Assembly (NCBI GenBank): GCA_963676655.2
Contig: CAXXKX010000003.1
Span: 4,588,001 to 4,652,000, forward strand
Direction: 5' to 3'
Length of the DNA stretch: 64,000 nucleotides
Origin: G963676655 sp963676655
GTDB lineage: Bacteria; Verrucomicrobiota; Lentisphaeria; Victivallales; Victivallaceae
In this document: positions 1-9,265 of the stretch, piece after piece
How the letters are laid out: each line of letters starts with the position of its first letter
Numbering within the stretch: position 1 is the stretch's first letter
Notes under the pieces: generated by a model
Database searches by the model: none
The model's input: only the letters and a program-made list of their open reading frames with translations
Told to the model about the DNA's origin: nothing
Position numbers and translations under genes: made by a program

Positions 1-20
1 TAAAAAGAAGGAGAAGTATA

Positions 21-776
21 ATGTATCGTAAGTGTTTCACTCTTATTGAGTTGTTGGTTGTGATTGCGATTATTGCTATTTTGGCGTCAATGTTACTGCC
101 GGCTCTTAACAAAGCCCGGAGCAAAGCCCGGACTATTACCTGCACAAACAATATGAAGCAGATAGGTACCGCCTTTGCTTTTTACAATAGTGATTACGAT
201 GATTTTTTCCCGTGGATCTGGGAACCGACCGGTGCAACGAGTTACAATTCCTGGAAGCCATGGTCATATACTTTAAGTACCAACTGCGGCTATCTGCCGC
301 CGTCATATACTAGTATTACCGGAGGGAAAATTGTTCATTGGAACCGGGTCTGGTTTTGTCCCGAAGTCGTTGCCGGGGCTAAAGCCCTGATCAAAGCTGA
401 TGGGGGGGCGCGTGACAACATGCTGAAGTACGGAATGGGTTACGCTTATCCTGCCGCAGGTTACAAAAACTCGGATCGTTACCCGATTGGCGGTTGGACC
501 GGAACAAACTCGCCTCCAGCTAAAAGTACCAGGATCAAACATTCCTCGGGAACCATGCTGCTTATTGATGCCGGCAGCGGGTATGGCGCAAATCGCGCTC
601 AGTTGGTTCCGACTTATCCAGATTATTTTGGTCGCCACGATGAACTGGGCACCGGGACCAACCTGATGTCAACGGACGGTCATGTATCTTTCTATACCAG
701 CGGATCTTTGCTGATGACTCTCTGGAGTAATGTTACTACTCAAAAGGAGCCGCCTTTCAATACGGATTTAAAATAA
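21..776 (+). CDS. Type II pseudopilin, stand-alone (copy 1 of a tandem pair)
   Basis: Secreted or inner-membrane-anchored pseudopilin-like protein of 251 aa. The leader is a short basic stretch (MYRKC), then FTLIELLVVIAIIAILA as one membrane helix (about residues 6-27), then MLLPALNKARSKAR, the standard start of the Lentisphaera pseudopilin family. The C-terminal half carries an H...STDGHV block (about residues 206-224), the hallmark of the H-X9-DG pseudopilin C-domain. A strong Shine-Dalgarno (AAGGAG) fixes the ATG. The residue before F is Cys, not the Gly that prepilin peptidase normally needs. It is a close paralogue of the next gene, and both end with the same bases after the stop. No secretion-machine genes are nearby. 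The family is certain; the role is unknown. Confidence 0.9.
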   Translation: MYRKCFTLIELLVVIAIIAILASMLLPALNKARSKARTITCTNNMKQIGTAFAFYNSDYDDFFPWIWEPTGATSYNSWKPWSYTLSTNCGYLPPSYTSITGGKIVHWNRVWFCPEVVAGAKALIKADGGARDNMLKYGMGYAYPAAGYKNSDRYPIGGWTGTNSPPAKSTRIKHSSGTMLLIDAGSGYGANRAQLVPTYPDYFGRHDELGTGTNLMSTDGHVSFYTSGSLLMTLWSNVTTQKEPPFNTDLK

Positions 777-780
777 TTCA

Positions 781-826
781 TGACAATATAATGCTTATAT
801 TTGCACATATTGTCAAGGTTTTTTGA
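781..826 (+). terminator. Possible AT-rich terminator between the two pseudopilins
   Basis: A perfect 9-bp inverted repeat, TGACAATAT (781-789) and ATATTGTCA (807-815), is followed by AGGTTTTTTG. The loop is long (17 nt) and the stem AT-rich, so it would be weak. It overlaps the proposed -35 of the next gene, so it could instead be an operator. Confidence 0.35.
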
Positions 827-839
827 GAAAATATATATT
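810..839 (+). promoter_or_regulatory. Candidate promoter of the pseudopilin-heparinase operon
   Basis: TTGTCA (810-815), an 18-bp spacer, then TATATT (834-839). It lies about 120 nt upstream of the second pseudopilin ATG and could drive the unit up to the LamG gene. Match by eye only. Confidence 0.4.
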
Positions 840-960
840 AAAATAATTAAAAATGGCCATAAGTAAATAATGCTTAATATTACTAAATTGAAAGGTTTTC
901 TGTATCGATTCAATACAAACATCTATTACGATGACCTAAACAAATAAGGAGACGCCGTAT

Positions 961-1707
961 ATGAAACGCAAAATTTTTACCTTGATTGAGCTGCTTGTTG
1001 TGATAGCGATAATCGCAATTCTGGCTTCAATGTTGTTGCCTGCCTTGAACAAAGCCCGCAGTAAAGCCCGTGCTATTAAATGCGCAAGTAACCTGAAGCA
1101 GATAGGCACCGGTTTTGCGTTCTATCAGGATGACTCCGATGGTTATTTTGTTCCGGTATGGGTGCCGACCGGGCCCACTACCTATAATTCGTGGCGGGAT
1201 TGGCGTTGGACATTGTCAGACTGCCAGTATTTGCCGTGGCTGCATAAAATGGAAGGCGGAAAACGGATTGTCAACTGGAACTCTATCTGGTTTTGTCCTG
1301 AACTGCAAAAAACTGCACTGGCCTACATTGCCGGTTCTGCAGGACAACTTGACAATATGTTGAAATATGGCGGCGGCTATGGTTATCCATGCTATCAGCA
1401 GTCGACTAAACGCGGTCTTGGCGGCGGCTACGGCAGTAATTATCCTCCGGTGAAAAATGCTGAAATACGCTCCGCTTCCGAGGTTATGCTACTTATCGAT
1501 GCTGATGGCAATTATGGTTCCAACCGGGTTCAGGTCGTACCTTCGTTTCCCGCTTATTTCGGCTGTCATGATCAGCTTGGAACCGGAACCAATCTGCTGT
1601 CGGCGGACGGACACGTTGAATACTATCCGGACGGAACCCTCTTGCTGGCTCAATGGAGCAACGGTACTACTCAGCAGGAATCGCCATTTAATACCGATTT
1701 AAAATAA
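961..1707 (+). CDS. Type II pseudopilin, first gene of the heparinase operon (copy 2)
   Basis: Pseudopilin of 248 aa, paralogous to the gene just upstream through the whole length: same leader (MKRKI then FTLIELLVV), same ALNKARSKAR block, and the same GCHDQLGTGTNLLSADGHVEYY C-terminal block in slightly different form. RBS AAGGAG supports the ATG. The -1 residue of the leader is Ile rather than Gly. The heparinase-like gene follows 51 bp downstream on the same strand, so the two are probably co-transcribed. That suggests a link to polysaccharide capture or enzyme display, which is inference; the family assignment is firm. Confidence 0.9.
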   Translation: MKRKIFTLIELLVVIAIIAILASMLLPALNKARSKARAIKCASNLKQIGTGFAFYQDDSDGYFVPVWVPTGPTTYNSWRDWRWTLSDCQYLPWLHKMEGGKRIVNWNSIWFCPELQKTALAYIAGSAGQLDNMLKYGGGYGYPCYQQSTKRGLGGGYGSNYPPVKNAEIRSASEVMLLIDADGNYGSNRVQVVPSFPAYFGCHDQLGTGTNLLSADGHVEYYPDGTLLLAQWSNGTTQQESPFNTDLK

Positions 1708-1758
1708 TTCATGACAATACAGTATTGATAACTGAGCTGGAAATAAGAAAATAAAATT

Positions 1759-4653
1759 ATGAAATCACTTTTATTACCCGTAGTGTCGGGCATGTGTCTG
1801 ACTCTCGCGGCCGGGGACCATTTACTGCTTGATGATTGCGAAAAAGGTACACACTGGACTTGTGACTCCGCCAGGATTTTTAAAACATCCGATGCCGCCG
1901 GTGGAAAGAGTGCGGTCGGAATCAAAATTGAAAAACCTTCCGATGTCGAACTTAAATTCGACCTGAAGAAAACCGGGGTCGATTTATCCGAATATGATTT
2001 GATAGCGTTCGACTACAAACTTTCCGGGCCGGTTGATTATCTTGATTTCATCATTAAACAGTATCCGCTAAACGCCGGAAGGCTGGGTCATTACTATCCG
2101 ATTGACCAGGCCGATCCGCGCGGTCGCTGGGCAACAAAAATTCTGCCGTTGCGCGGGCCGGAAAATTTGTCGATCCATTTAAGTGATTTCGATCCCCAAG
2201 CTGCTGTTCTCAAGTTCAAATTCCAGGTCAGGCCCGGAACTGAACCGGCAGTTTTGCTGGTGGACAACCTGCGGGTGATGAAAAATAATATGGCGATCAG
2301 TCCGATTACCTTTGGACAATGGTTCCGGGAGAAATCCGGCGCTGTACGCTGGCAGTATTCGATTCCGGTTAAGAATATTTCAGATAAAACCATAAACGTT
2401 AAAATTGTCCCGGTAAAAGGCTGTCTGAAAAAATTCAAACTCGGGGCTGTTCCCAGACAGATATATGTTAAACCGGGAACCACCGGCTATGTCAATACTT
2501 CCATAACCATTCCGGCTGGAATGAAACTGCCGGTTTATTACGGCGAGGAGTTGACGGTGAACATCGGTAAAAAAGGCACAATGTTTCCGACCCGGTTGAT
2601 TGCGGCGGTCCCCCCGGAATCTTTTACCCATCCGTCACTGCTTGGCTCGCTCGATCAGCTTAAAAGCGTTCCGTCCCGGATCAAAGGGAACAAACAACTG
2701 GAAAATATCTGGAAAAACGTTCTTAAAAGCGCGGATATGGCGGTTAATCAACCTTTGTCGATTCCCGATTACAATGGAGCAGGACCGACTCAATGTAGTG
2801 TGGATAAAACAAAACTGCGCCCGATCAAACGTCCCGGACTGCAACTGACCGAGTATGTTTGCGACAAATGCGGCCGGGTCTATCATGGTAAATTGTATGA
2901 CAGCGGTTTTTCCGGGGCAGGGGGCTGGTATGGAGCCCATATGAAACTTTGCAACGACCTGCTCAACTGCGCGTTGGCCTATCGGGTGACCGGAATAGAA
3001 AAATACGGCAAACGTGCCGCCGATATCATGCGCGGATATACGAAGAAGTATCTTACTTATGATATGGAATTTCCGAATGATCCTTATTTCCCGTTGGGGC
3101 CGGAATCGCCGTCTTCACGTCGGATCTGCGGCTGGCACTTTATGGAAAACCGCTGGCTCCAGTTTTCCGCCATGGCTTATGACCTCATGCTGAATACCGG
3201 ATTTATGTCTGGCGATGAATGTAAGGCGTTCAAGGAACGCGTATTGCGCCCGGCGGTTCAAAAGACCACGGAAAACGAGGTCGGGCTGAATAATATTCAA
3301 CTGCCGCATTCGATGGCCCAGTTGTGCGCCGGTTTCGCGCTGGAAGATCCGGTAATGATCTACTACGGTTCCCGTCAGGCGCGCGGGATCATCAGCAATA
3401 TCGAACACAATATCAATGCCGATGGTACCTGGGGAGAGTCTCCCAATTACAACAGCTATGTTGCCGGTTTGCTGCCGCCTTGTCTCTACCTTCTGAAAAA
3501 AGTCGGCTGCGACCCATACACTGAAAAACTGCTCAAGTTTTATTATCGCCCGGTTCAAATGGCAAATCCCGGCGGTAAACAGCCGAATTTCGGCGACGGC
3601 CCCGGTTGTGATGTTTCAGGCTGGGGAACTCATGCCCTGCTGCCGTACTACCAGACTAAAAATCCGGAACTGAAAAAGATAATAGAACGTTACCGCCCCC
3701 GACCGCCCCGCGGTTTGAACAGCCTTCTGCTGTTGATGACGGCTGATGACAGCGTGGAGCCGGGCAGTAAAAGCAAAGAAAAAATTAAACGCGAAAGCAT
3801 CCTTTTTCCCGATCTGGGATTTCTTTTCCTGAACAACGAGCCGAATGACCTGTGGTTTGCCATGGTTTACGGTTCACATATCGGACACGGACATTACGAC
3901 CGGTTGGGATTTGAATTGTACGGCGGCGGTGCTTTGCAATCGATTGACGACGGTTCTGGCCCGTACGATCAGTATCATGACGAGTTCGACATCAAGTCTC
4001 TGGCGCATAATACGATTGTCGTGGATATGAAAAATCAGAATGCAGGTGCTGGTAAATTATTGAAATGGCAGCCGCAGGGAGAAGTGAAAATTGCTTCTAT
4101 TGCCAGTTCCCAACTCTATAATGGCGTCACGCTGACGCGAACCGCGATCATGTTTCCTGAGGCGGTCCTGCTGCTCGACCGGGCTGAGTCGGATAAACCG
4201 CATATCTATGACTGGACTTATCATAATATGGGGGCAATTGTTGCCGCTCCCGTTATGAAAGAGACTCCGCCGTTGGCGAAACAAGGCATGTATACTTACT
4301 TGAAAAACTTGAAGAAAGTAGACCTGCCGATGCAGGCAGTGACGGTCGAGTTCCGTCAGCGTAAACTTAAAGGCGAAAAAGCCGACAGCGGTTTATTGTT
4401 GACCCGGCTGCCGGTAGAAGGCACAACGCTTTATTCAGCCAATACCGGTCACGGCTATAAACGCCGCTATGATTGCGCCACGCTGTTTTTCCGTAACCGG
4501 ACAAAAGCATTTTACTGTGTGACGTTGCTGGAACCGCTCAAGCCGGGGGCAAAACCTGTTTATTCGGTTGCCCGGGAAGGTGAAACTATTGTCGTCTCAA
4601 ACGCAAACAATATTTGGAATATCAATAATCTGAAGGTGGTTAAAGTAAAATGA
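1759..4653 (+). CDS. Secreted heparinase II/III-like polysaccharide lyase with N-terminal carbohydrate-binding-like domain
   Basis: A 964-aa exported protein. Residues 1-18 form a signal peptide ending LTLAA. Residues about 20-175 look like a beta-sandwich binding module (DDCEKGTHW... LLVDNLRV). The middle is an alpha/alpha-toroid rich in helices, with a CDKCG pair near residue 368. The C-terminal part has the heparinase II/III beta-sandwich signature GHGHYDRLGFELYGGG (about 706-721) and SLAHNTIVVD (about 746-755). Such enzymes eliminate uronic-acid polysaccharides in the periplasm; the actual substrate cannot be read from sequence. The RBS is weak. The stop overlaps the next start as ATGA, so the two are translationally coupled. 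Confidence 0.82.
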   Translation: MKSLLLPVVSGMCLTLAAGDHLLLDDCEKGTHWTCDSARIFKTSDAAGGKSAVGIKIEKPSDVELKFDLKKTGVDLSEYDLIAFDYKLSGPVDYLDFIIKQYPLNAGRLGHYYPIDQADPRGRWATKILPLRGPENLSIHLSDFDPQAAVLKFKFQVRPGTEPAVLLVDNLRVMKNNMAISPITFGQWFREKSGAVRWQYSIPVKNISDKTINVKIVPVKGCLKKFKLGAVPRQIYVKPGTTGYVNTSITIPAGMKLPVYYGEELTVNIGKKGTMFPTRLIAAVPPESFTHPSLLGSLDQLKSVPSRIKGNKQLENIWKNVLKSADMAVNQPLSIPDYNGAGPTQCSVDKTKLRPIKRPGLQLTEYVCDKCGRVYHGKLYDSGFSGAGGWYGAHMKLCNDLLNCALAYRVTGIEKYGKRAADIMRGYTKKYLTYDMEFPNDPYFPLGPESPSSRRICGWHFMENRWLQFSAMAYDLMLNTGFMSGDECKAFKERVLRPAVQKTTENEVGLNNIQLPHSMAQLCAGFALEDPVMIYYGSRQARGIISNIEHNINADGTWGESPNYNSYVAGLLPPCLYLLKKVGCDPYTEKLLKFYYRPVQMANPGGKQPNFGDGPGCDVSGWGTHALLPYYQTKNPELKKIIERYRPRPPRGLNSLLLLMTADDSVEPGSKSKEKIKRESILFPDLGFLFLNNEPNDLWFAMVYGSHIGHGHYDRLGFELYGGGALQSIDDGSGPYDQYHDEFDIKSLAHNTIVVDMKNQNAGAGKLLKWQPQGEVKIASIASSQLYNGVTLTRTAIMFPEAVLLLDRAESDKPHIYDWTYHNMGAIVAAPVMKETPPLAKQGMYTYLKNLKKVDLPMQAVTVEFRQRKLKGEKADSGLLLTRLPVEGTTLYSANTGHGYKRRYDCATLFFRNRTKAFYCVTLLEPLKPGAKPVYSVAREGETIVVSNANNIWNINNLKVVKVK

Positions 4654-6881
4654 AGTATGTAATATTAATCCTTTTTTGCTCAGTATCAATCTACGCGGTG
4701 GAACGGCCGTTCCTGCTCTTTTCAAAGCAGGATATTCCGGCGCTCAAGCAAAAAGTCAAATCCGGGGTTCCCGGTCAGACATATAAGGCTCTGTTGAAAC
4801 ACTGCGACGGATTGTTGAAGGCCGATAAACTGCGCCCCAGCCATGAGATCGATGTTCGCTGTGATATGATTACTTCCCTTGGTATTGCTTACTATCTGTC
4901 CGGCGATAAGCGTTATCGGGATAAATTTATTGAACTGGTCAAGCTGGCCCGGACCTCAAAGACAGATATTGTCAAAATGAAATATACCGTTTCGCTGATT
5001 TTTGATATGGGCTGTGATTTTCTGCCTCCGGCGGAGAAAAAGTATATTAAAGATTTGGTTGTCAAACAGGCGAAATACTATAAAAATATTAAGCCCCCAT
5101 ACTGGGCTCGCTGCAGCAATTGGGGTCCGATTGTCTTTATGCGCGGCGTCCGTTCCGCGCTGGCGCTCAAAGGTGAGCCGGAATATGATCCTGAAACTCC
5201 GGAAAGGGCCGCCAAAGAACTCCGTCAGCTTTTCTCTAACTGGATCGACGACAGCGGCATGCCGACTGAACACGGTGCATATCTCGATTACGGCTTTATC
5301 ATCAATGGAGCGATGACTTGTTATATTCTACAGCGTATGGGGTTTGATCTGGTCAAGGGAACTAATCTGCCGAAACTCCCTTACTGGATTATGCTGGCAT
5401 CCTCGCCGCTGCAGCCGATGCGTTGGAACGCGCTTGGCGACTCGAATCTTCAGCCGCCGTCTCCCTACGTGATGCGGCTGCTTTTGGATTTGCTGCCGAA
5501 CAATCCGCTGATGAATGAGGCGGTCGCCCGTTGTGCCGGTAATGATGATACGATTTCCGGGATTTTTTATTATCGCAAACCGATAAAACCGGTAAAAATT
5601 GATTGTCCGCAGGCAATGTTTTTCCATGCGTCAAACCTGTTGGCGTATAAAAGCGATTTTACCCCGCAGGCATTCTCGGTTGTCTCCCAGGCCAGGTGGC
5701 GTGGCGGTCATGCTCATGCCGATATCGGGTCGTTTATAGTCTGGGCTTTCGGTGTGCCGTGGGCAATAGACAGCGAATACGGGGTTGGCAAGGCCAGCGC
5801 TCATAATCTGCTCGTTGTCGATGAAGAGGAGCCTGACGGTAAAAATGCCGGTGGTCGGGCCGACCAGTGCCTGATTTCGCCGTTTGCCATTGCGTTCAGT
5901 ACGGACTCTAAAGATCATTGGAACAATAAATACTATATGAATGTCCTGACTCCGACCCAGTTCCCGATAGCGTTCGCGGAACGCTCCCTGGTGATTATGC
6001 CGGAGGACAAAGAATTGCAGGTGCCGCCGTATGTGCTGGTGAATGATTACCTGCAGAAAGACCGGAAGCGCCATGATTATACCTGGATACTCCAGGTCGG
6101 CAAAAACGCCGAATTCAAAAATCAGGTGGACCGCAGTACGGTTACGCTGAAGGATGAAGAAGCGAAAGATTGCGCGCTGGATGTGGTATTCCTGAATCCC
6201 GGACCGGATGATGAAGTTGAAATATCTAATGATAAACTCATTGATTACGGGCGCTTCCAGGGACGCTGGCACAAACGTCTCCTTGGCAAATTTACCGGAG
6301 CGCTTTGGGGAGAATTCCTGGTAATGGTTTATCCCCGTACCGCGAAGATGCCTCCGCTTAAATTGAAACGGTTTAATAAATACGGTTGTAATTTCCAATT
6401 CGTCTGGCCTCAGTGTACCGACTATATCAAAGCTCCTGAATTCAATCCAGCCAAAGGCGACTCGCTGGCCCTGGTCAGATTGCCGAACGGGATCGACCCG
6501 CGGAAAAAACTGCCTGTTAAGTTGAAATACCTGACGGTTAAAAACGATAATTTTAAATTTGCGGGCAAGGAAATCTTTTCCGTTAAAAACGGTAAACAGT
6601 ATGGCGGACACTTTGGCCTGGTCAGTTCAGGGTCATGCTCCGGAGAGCGCCTGGACATTGATGTTTATGTCGATCCGGTCAGGGCTCGGCTCAAACTGTC
6701 TTACCCAATTGAAGTTAAAGCCTGGGGACCGGAGGTCAAAAAAGTCAATTTAAACGGAAAATCAGTTGCATTCACCCGGGACGGCGATTACGTTATCGTG
6801 AAGGGCCGCAATCGAATTCCGGTTTCGAATAAACAGCTTGAAACTGTTAAGAACCAAAAATTTCTGGATAAAGGAGAGTAA
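4650..6881 (+). CDS. Secreted heparinase II/III family protein
   Basis: A 743-aa protein with a signal peptide (MKYVILILFCSVSIYA) followed by RPFLLFSKQDIPALKQKV, the usual N-terminal opening of heparinase II/III-like lyases. An alpha/alpha-toroid follows, then the beta-sandwich motif RWRGGHAHADIGSFIVWAFG (about residues 347-366) and a SAHNLLVVD block. The C-terminal 150 aa form an extra beta-rich region. It overlaps the preceding heparinase-like gene by four bases, and the LamG gene follows after 2 bp, so the three probably act together on one polysaccharide outside the cytoplasm. The two lyases differ in length and modules, so they are not a recent duplication. Substrate unknown. Confidence 0.82.
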   Translation: MKYVILILFCSVSIYAVERPFLLFSKQDIPALKQKVKSGVPGQTYKALLKHCDGLLKADKLRPSHEIDVRCDMITSLGIAYYLSGDKRYRDKFIELVKLARTSKTDIVKMKYTVSLIFDMGCDFLPPAEKKYIKDLVVKQAKYYKNIKPPYWARCSNWGPIVFMRGVRSALALKGEPEYDPETPERAAKELRQLFSNWIDDSGMPTEHGAYLDYGFIINGAMTCYILQRMGFDLVKGTNLPKLPYWIMLASSPLQPMRWNALGDSNLQPPSPYVMRLLLDLLPNNPLMNEAVARCAGNDDTISGIFYYRKPIKPVKIDCPQAMFFHASNLLAYKSDFTPQAFSVVSQARWRGGHAHADIGSFIVWAFGVPWAIDSEYGVGKASAHNLLVVDEEEPDGKNAGGRADQCLISPFAIAFSTDSKDHWNNKYYMNVLTPTQFPIAFAERSLVIMPEDKELQVPPYVLVNDYLQKDRKRHDYTWILQVGKNAEFKNQVDRSTVTLKDEEAKDCALDVVFLNPGPDDEVEISNDKLIDYGRFQGRWHKRLLGKFTGALWGEFLVMVYPRTAKMPPLKLKRFNKYGCNFQFVWPQCTDYIKAPEFNPAKGDSLALVRLPNGIDPRKKLPVKLKYLTVKNDNFKFAGKEIFSVKNGKQYGGHFGLVSSGSCSGERLDIDVYVDPVRARLKLSYPIEVKAWGPEVKKVNLNGKSVAFTRDGDYVIVKGRNRIPVSNKQLETVKNQKFLDKGE

Positions 6882-6883
6882 GC

Positions 6884-7756
6884 ATGAAAAAAAGCACAAT
6901 GTTAATGTCAGGGGCTTTGGCGGTTGTTGGCTGTAGCTTGAGCGCGGAAGTCATTGCAAAATATAATTTTGACGGCAGGCTGACCGGCGCCAAGTCGGTA
7001 AAGCGTGACAAGATCGATGGCAAAATTACCGTTGACGGCGATATGAAATACGGCCCGAAATATGTTCCCAACGCTGAAAAAGGTGAAAAAGGCCCGGTGC
7101 TTTTGAATCCTTATCAGGTCAAAAAAGTTCCGGATAACTATTATCGTTCCTACTACACCAAAGATAAGGATCGGGATGTTTTACAGTTGAAAGTACAGCA
7201 TGTGTTCTATTGTGACAGCTATCAGAATGAACCTGATAAAGACGGCAAAGGTTTGTTGCCGGCTTCCGGTCCGGTGACGATTGAAATGGTTTTCTGCCTG
7301 AACAGCGCCAGAGGTTTTACCACCGGAGGCAAACCCAATCACTCGGTGATTCTCGATATGTCTATCGACAGATCAACCAAGAAAGTTAAAGATAATTGGG
7401 GCAATTTGCTGATGACTCGCGGCTTCAGCAAGGCCAAACAGTCATGGATACTCTACTACGTGGCCGGTAAAAACCAGTTTGGTCATGCGGAAGTTATCGA
7501 GGTCAAAAAATTAAATGCCGGTCAATACTACCATATCGCGTTGACGTATGACGCGACCGGTGCGGTCAAATTGTACATTGACGGCGAACTCAAAGGTGAG
7601 GCAAAAGTTCCGGCAAACGCACAGCGTAGCACCAGTTTTGGTTTGGCCCGCAGACTTGGCAAAGGCCCTGTTGGCGTCATTGATGCCAAAATCGACGCTA
7701 TTGCCATTGACAATACTGCTTTGACTCCGGATAAATTCACTCTGCTGAAAAAATAA
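6884..7756 (+). CDS. Secreted LamG/concanavalin A-like jelly-roll protein
   Basis: A 290-aa protein with an N-terminal signal peptide (ends near SLSA). A single LamG-like beta-sandwich covers the rest: YNFDGRLTG at the start, GPVTIEMVFCL in the middle, then YYHIALTYDATGAVKLYIDG and IDAIAIDNTALTPD. That is the classic order for this fold, which binds glycans or acts as an accessory to glycan-active enzymes. It starts 2 bp after the second lyase with RBS AAAGGAG and ends the operon at a strong terminator. Likely a glycan-binding partner of the two lyases; no catalytic residues are evident. Confidence 0.75.
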   Translation: MKKSTMLMSGALAVVGCSLSAEVIAKYNFDGRLTGAKSVKRDKIDGKITVDGDMKYGPKYVPNAEKGEKGPVLLNPYQVKKVPDNYYRSYYTKDKDRDVLQLKVQHVFYCDSYQNEPDKDGKGLLPASGPVTIEMVFCLNSARGFTTGGKPNHSVILDMSIDRSTKKVKDNWGNLLMTRGFSKAKQSWILYYVAGKNQFGHAEVIEVKKLNAGQYYHIALTYDATGAVKLYIDGELKGEAKVPANAQRSTSFGLARRLGKGPVGVIDAKIDAIAIDNTALTPDKFTLLKK

Positions 7757-7766
7757 GCAAAAAATT

Positions 7767-7807
7767 GCCGGAAGGTTTTACGGTATTAAACCTTCCGGCA
7801 TTTTTTA
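7767..7807. terminator. Bidirectional rho-independent terminator
   Basis: A perfect 12-bp stem, GCCGGAAGGTTT (7767-7778) and AAACCTTCCGGC (7788-7799), has a 9-nt loop. A T-run follows on the + strand (ATTTTTT) and an A-run precedes it, giving U-tracts in both directions. It closes the LamG operon and the convergent FAD oxidoreductase operon. Confidence 0.9.
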
Positions 7808-7819
7808 TTTCACAAGATC

Positions 7820-9265
7820 TTATTTCAAATGCTGTCCGACGTTACAGCCGTCTTGCATTAGTTGCTTTCGCAGTTCCTGATGGTCAAGTTTGCGCGGCTG
7901 AATCTGTTGCTTGAGCGACATCGCGGCCGCGGTGCCGGCAGCCTGGCCCATATTCATACACGTGAGTACCAGCCGGCAGCCGGCTTGCGCCATAAATTCA
8001 CTTGAAAGACACCTTCCCGCCACCAGCAGGTTGTCCGTTTTAACCGGAACCAGACTGCGATACGGGATCGAACTTGGTTTCGATTTACGCTGGAAATCTT
8101 TGCCTTTGCGACCGTACGCGTCGGAAATATTATCCCAGCCGCCGGGAGGGGGCCAGGAGCCGCTGATACCGTGGGTCGACACATAATTCACTTTTCCGTC
8201 AAACTCCAGCGCTGCCCACTTGATATTACCCGGACCGTCCGGATTGTGCAGATCGTAATGATGTCCGGAAAGGCAAATCGTGTCATCAAATGTATTGGCC
8301 CGGGCAAAATCCAGTGTCGACAGAACATATTCCCCGACCACCCGGCGGCTCTCTCTGACTCCCAGCAGAGACCCGGTATCAATCAGGTAAGATTCTTCAA
8401 AGCCGGGAATAAATTTCTTGATGAACTTCGAAAGAATATCGGCCTGTTCCCGGCCTTCAATATACATTCTGGTCAGGTCTTTCGCGTCAAGCGGCTTGCA
8501 GTTCCTTGAATGTGAAAAACACATACTGATCTCATCCTTGCAGCAGTGCTGCGGACGCCCCGGAACATGAGTTACCCAATTGAGGTGGTTGTCGATCATA
8601 TATGATAGATCGCCCTTTGCCACCGCTTGCTCGATAAACTGGATCCATTGCGGCTGTTCCGCTTTCAGGTCGGATTCGTTGTATTTATCCCAGTCGACTC
8701 CGCCCAGCCGGAATTCCAGCGAACAAGCCTGATGCTTGCCGTCTGAGGGCCTTCCTTTCATACATTCGGCACCCGCGAAATGGGCCACGTCGGCATCGCC
8801 GGTGCAGTCGATGATGCGTAAAGCGGTGAACGCCTGACGTCCGGTTTTGTTTTCCACAATAACGCCGCGAACCTCGTCTCCCTCGACAATCGAATCGACA
8901 ATATGCGATACCAGCAGTATATCCACTCCGGCTTCAATCGCCATCCGGTCGAGAATAAGTTTGTGTTTCTCCGGATCGCTGTTGCGGTGCCAGTGACCGT
9001 TTACTTCATCAAGCCTTTTCAGCATTTCGTCACTGATTCCTGCCGCGAAATCCAAAGGAATATTAACCAGTCCAACTGTGGCGAGGCCGCCCAGAGCCGA
9101 TTCGCGCTCAATCAGCAGAACTTTGCAGCCCAGCCGGGCCGCGGAGATTGCCGCTCCCATTCCGGCCATGCCGCCACCGGCCACTATTACATCATATTCG
9201 GTATTAACCGGCAGTTCTCGCTGCGGGTCAATAATTCTTCCCTGATTTAGTGATAACTTGATCAT
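7820..9265 (-). CDS. FAD-dependent oxidoreductase (FAD_oxidored family)
   Basis: A 481-aa flavoprotein, probably cytoplasmic. The dinucleotide-binding motif DVIVAGGGMAGMGAAISA (about residues 25-42) is followed by ERESALGGLATVG, and IIDCTGDADVAHFAG marks the second FAD contact. LLVAGRCLSSEFMAQAGCR (from about residue 413) and GQAAGTAAAMS close the FAD site. This family is common beside sugar catabolic genes in Lentisphaerota and Planctomycetota, but substrates are mostly unknown. Its ATG overlaps the stop of the ferredoxin gene (ATGA), so electrons may pass between the two proteins (inference). Confidence 0.85.
   Translation of the reverse strand: MIKLSLNQGRIIDPQRELPVNTEYDVIVAGGGMAGMGAAISAARLGCKVLLIERESALGGLATVGLVNIPLDFAAGISDEMLKRLDEVNGHWHRNSDPEKHKLILDRMAIEAGVDILLVSHIVDSIVEGDEVRGVIVENKTGRQAFTALRIIDCTGDADVAHFAGAECMKGRPSDGKHQACSLEFRLGGVDWDKYNESDLKAEQPQWIQFIEQAVAKGDLSYMIDNHLNWVTHVPGRPQHCCKDEISMCFSHSRNCKPLDAKDLTRMYIEGREQADILSKFIKKFIPGFEESYLIDTGSLLGVRESRRVVGEYVLSTLDFARANTFDDTICLSGHHYDLHNPDGPGNIKWAALEFDGKVNYVSTHGISGSWPPPGGWDNISDAYGRKGKDFQRKSKPSSIPYRSLVPVKTDNLLVAGRCLSSEFMAQAGCRLVLTCMNMGQAAGTAAAMSLKQQIQPRKLDHQELRKQLMQDGCNVGQHLK

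Noticed and set aside
5631..6611. 326-codon frame opposite the second heparinase-like gene
   Set aside because: Antisense shadow of a gene with clear heparinase motifs; no family features of its own.
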